This document shows positions 62,269 through 64,000 of a DNA stretch of 64,000 nucleotides, piece by piece; position 1 is the stretch's first letter, and each line of letters begins with the position of its first letter. The DNA comes from CAWIUB01 sp963839995. GTDB lineage: Bacteria; Actinomycetota; Actinomycetes; Mycobacteriales; Jatrophihabitantaceae. A model generated the notes under the pieces. That model did no database searches. It was not told the origin of the DNA and saw nothing but the letters and a program-made list of their open reading frames with translations. The stretch covers positions 186,001 through 250,000 of the forward strand of contig CAWIXH010000017.1 of assembly GCA_963839995.1 (NCBI GenBank), given 5' to 3'. A program made the position numbers and the translations under genes.

Positions 62269-62597
62269 GGCTCGTCGCCGATCGTCCAGTCCGGGCGGCA
62301 GCAGCGAACGGCCTCGAGGGTCAGCACCGCACAGGTGGGAACGACGAGGAAGAACAGCAGCTCCTCGACAGGCAGACGGCCGGGCAGTTGGATGCCGGTC
62401 AGCCAGTGCCGGTCGTAGCTCCACTGGCCGTGGTCGATGGCGTAGGCGTCCCACGCGGTGAACGGCACCACAGTCGGAGCGAGCGCGAGCAGCAGTCTTC
62501 GCCACCGCGCGTACACCCGGGTACGCAGGACGATCTCGAGCGGAGCGGTGCCGAGCAGACACCCGGCGAGCAGCGCGAGGTAGAGCAGATGCGACAT
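62265..62597 (-). CDS. crtYc: lycopene cyclase subunit (CrtYc type)
   Basis: 110 residues from ATG 62597. Membrane protein beginning MSHLLYLALLAGCLLGTAPLE, with FTAWDAYAIDHGQWSYD and LPVEELLFFLVVPTCAVLTLE, the PVEELLFF motif typical of the CrtYc half. Pairs with CrtYd to cyclise lycopene ends. Coupled to crtYd by ATGA. Situated three bases after the Rv2175c-like gene stop. Confidence 0.88.
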   Translation of the reverse strand: MSHLLYLALLAGCLLGTAPLEIVLRTRVYARWRRLLLALAPTVVPFTAWDAYAIDHGQWSYDRHWLTGIQLPGRLPVEELLFFLVVPTCAVLTLEAVRCCRPDWTIGDEP

Positions 62598-62600
62598 CGC

Positions 62601-62942
62601 TCAGTAGCCGGCGACCTGGGCGCGGCGTTTGACCTCGCTGCCCCGGTTCTCGCGCAGCGCCTCGATCGGAGTGCCGGGCAGCGAGTCGTCCGGGCGCTGC
62701 AGCCAGTCCAGGATCTCCTCGTCGGTGAAGCGGGCGTCGCGCAGCAGGGTGATCACCCCCGGAATTCCCTTCACGATCGCGCCGTCGCGTAACAGCGATG
62801 CCGGCACCCGCCGGACATCGTCGTCGTCGCGGAAGGCCAGCAACTGGCCGTCGCGCAAGTATTGATGGACCCGATTGACGGTAACGCCGAGCTCCTCGGC
62901 GACCTCGGGCACAGTCAGCGCCGGCGGCTTGTCGGCTGGCAT
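62601..62942 (-). CDS. Rv2175c-like DNA-binding protein
   Basis: 113 residues from ATG 62942. Winged-helix/MerR-like N-terminus TVPEVAEELGVTVNRVHQYLRDG, then LLAFRDDDDVRRVPASLL and a C-terminal domain FTDEEILDWLQRPDDSLPG. Matches M. tuberculosis Rv2175c, a DNA-binding substrate of the kinase PknL. The kinase gene begins at 63943, but here a spermidine-synthase-like gene lies between. It could regulate the crtYc-crtYd pair that follows on the same strand; this is inference. Confidence 0.88.
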   Translation of the reverse strand: MPADKPPALTVPEVAEELGVTVNRVHQYLRDGQLLAFRDDDDVRRVPASLLRDGAIVKGIPGVITLLRDARFTDEEILDWLQRPDDSLPGTPIEALRENRGSEVKRRAQVAGY

Positions 62943-63003
62943 GCGGCAAGCCTGCCACGCCGGTCAGCAAGGGGTGCGCGAGCACCGTCCCCGTCACGGT
63001 CGT

Positions 63004-63852
63004 TCACCGCGTGCTGACCCGCCAGCTTCCCTCGGGGGGCGGCGTCGAGCGCATCGAATCGGCATCCGTCAGCGGACGAGCCTGCGCGGCGAAGCGCTGC
63101 AACGACGGGCCGGTCAGCACCCGAACCGGGAACATGCCACCCGCCGCAGCGCGGGAGACCGCCTGGGCCGGCAACGCGGTGCGCGCGGCGGCGAGCTCGA
63201 TGTTCCCGTACCGCCGATTGCGAGCCACGGACGCGTCGGTCATCATCAGCACGTTCGGCAGCACTTCGCGCAGCGTCGCCACCATCCGGCGGGCGTACGT
63301 CAACGGTGGCCCGTCGGCGATATTGGCCAACAGCATGCCGTCGCGGCGCAGCACCCGGGCCGCATCCGTCAGGAACTCGACGGTCCCGAGCTCGGCCGGC
63401 ACCCGCCCGCCGTGGAAGGCGTCGAGCACGATCACGTCCGCGCTCGATTCGTTCATCGCGCAGATGCCCGCCCGGCCGTCCAGCGACCGGATGCGCACCC
63501 GGGCGCCCCGCGGCAGCGGCAACTTAGCCCGGACGAATGCGGTCAGCTCCGCGTCAGGCTCGAGGACGATCTGCGGCGAGCCGGGCCGGGCCACGGCGAT
63601 GTAACGGGCCAGGGTGCAGGCGCCTCCGCCGATGTGGGTCACTGCGAGCGGTCCCGGGGGCAGGGCGTCGAGGACGTCGACGAGCCGGCGCATGTACTCG
63701 AAGTCCAGATACGTCGGATCGTCCAGGTCGACGTACGACTGCCGGATCCGGTCGAGCATCAGCAGCCACCCGCCCGGACGATCGGCGTCGGCCAGCAGCT
63801 CGGCGTGCCCGCCCGAGGTGCGGACGCCGCCCGGGCTGTCCTCACTTGGCAC
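63004..63852 (-). CDS. spermidine-synthase-like (aminopropyltransferase-fold) protein
   Basis: 282 residues from GTG 63852. SAM-binding-type Rossmann core: VTHIGGGACTLARYIAVARP, IVLEPDAELTAFVR, ADVIVLDAFHGGRVPAELG and EFLTDAARVLRRDGMLLANI. The catalytic pattern of true SpeE (GGGDG and D in the next strand) is reduced to GGGAC, so it may be an actinobacterial relative without aminopropyl transfer. Convergent with nothing; it divides the Rv2175c-like gene from the kinase gene and is divergent from the latter. Confidence 0.8.
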   Translation of the reverse strand: MPSEDSPGGVRTSGGHAELLADADRPGGWLLMLDRIRQSYVDLDDPTYLDFEYMRRLVDVLDALPPGPLAVTHIGGGACTLARYIAVARPGSPQIVLEPDAELTAFVRAKLPLPRGARVRIRSLDGRAGICAMNESSADVIVLDAFHGGRVPAELGTVEFLTDAARVLRRDGMLLANIADGPPLTYARRMVATLREVLPNVLMMTDASVARNRRYGNIELAAARTALPAQAVSRAAAGGMFPVRVLTGPSLQRFAAQARPLTDADSMRSTPPPEGSWRVSTR

Positions 63853-63930
63853 GGCTACGCAGCGTACGTGGCCGCCACACACGCGCACTGCCGGCACTGT
63901 GTCGCCACCCCAGCCACCGGGCGCGACCTC

Positions 63931-63936
63931 TAGAAT
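63931..63936 (+). promoter_or_regulatory. -10 element of the kinase gene
   Basis: TAGAAT with exactly six bases to the GTG start at 63943 and no ribosome site, suggesting a leaderless transcript. Confidence 0.45.
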
Positions 63937-63942
63937 TCCGAT

Positions 63943-64000
63943 GTGAACACGGCGCAGGCGGCGGATCCGCTGGTTGGCCGCGTCCTCGACGGCCGCTACC
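63943..64000 (+). CDS. Ser/Thr protein kinase, first codons only
   Basis: GTG 63943 opens a frame reading VNTAQAADPLVGRVLDGRY before the window ends. DPLxGRVLDGRY is the usual beginning of actinobacterial PknL-type kinases just before the glycine-rich loop. Position next to the Rv2175c-like gene matches pknL. The rest of the gene is outside the window. Confidence 0.7.
   Translation, partial: MNTAQAADPLVGRVLDGRY

Noticed and set aside
1..64000. tRNA or rRNA genes
   Set aside because: No GTTCGA-type T-arm with acceptor stem and no rRNA-like conserved blocks were noticed; GTTCGA at 44653 belongs to the LexA box.

Overview
This is a 64-kb stretch of a high-GC actinobacterial chromosome. The evidence is codon bias, a Wag31-type DivIVA, SepF, FtsZ with the DDELDVPDFL tail, MraZ, DUF3040 and SAV_6107-type proteins, a DUF222/HNH gene, GTG starts and a translational T-box before ileS. 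Gene order resembles the Mycobacterium tuberculosis ftsZ-mraZ block and the stretch with the GNAT, metF, GGPP synthase, Rv2175c and pknL genes. Carotenoid genes and a type-I dcw cluster would suit a Frankiales/Jatrophihabitans-like lineage, but the species cannot be fixed from sequence alone.

Layout: (1) 1-5.7 kb: end of a LON-domain gene, a DUF2567-like membrane protein, an amidohydrolase, then a PadR regulator with its own promoter/operator followed by a DrrAB-type ABC exporter. (2) 5.7-9.2 kb: dnaE. (3) 9.4-11.9 kb: a damaged strip with a DinB-fold gene with a frameshifted 5' end, a phosphatase lacking its catalytic half and a DUF222/HNH gene with three indels. (4) 12.1-15.0 kb: L,D-transpeptidase, RluA-family pseudouridine synthase, lspA and a DksA-like protein. 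(5) 15.2-36.4 kb: T-box plus ileS, then on the minus strand mraZ-rsmH-ftsL-ftsI-murE-murF-mraY-murD-ftsW-murC-ftsQ-ftsZ-yggS-sepF-yggT-divIVA. Most junctions overlap by 4 bases. murG and the pgeF/yfiH gene are missing from their usual places. (6) 36.7-41.5 kb: moxR-DUF58-transglutaminase cassette. (7) 41.6-44.7 kb: DUF3040 gene, then a HEPN-methyltransferase-dinB operon behind a perfect LexA box. (8) 44.7-49.3 kb: an esterase, then an IS256-family element inside an ISKra4-family element. (9) 49.3-56.3 kb: sulfate assimilation, cysC-cysD-cysN-cysG on the minus strand and sir-small zinc ribbon-cysH on the plus strand. Each arm starts with its own short leader peptide of the actinobacterial sulfur-gene type. 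(10) 56.4-64 kb: YbaK-like deacylase, GNAT, metF, crtE-crtI-crtB with crtYc-crtYd on the other strand, an Rv2175c-like regulator, a spermidine-synthase-like protein and the first codons of a Ser/Thr kinase.

How it works together: the centre of the window builds peptidoglycan precursors (MurC-F, MraY) and the divisome (FtsL, I, W, Q, Z, SepF, DivIVA), under MraZ control. The sulfur arms take sulfate to sulfide, CysG supplying sirohaem for Sir. The crt genes make a cyclic carotenoid from C20 precursors. The SOS-box operon couples a translesion polymerase to a HEPN-domain protein. No tRNA, rRNA or CRISPR array was recognised.
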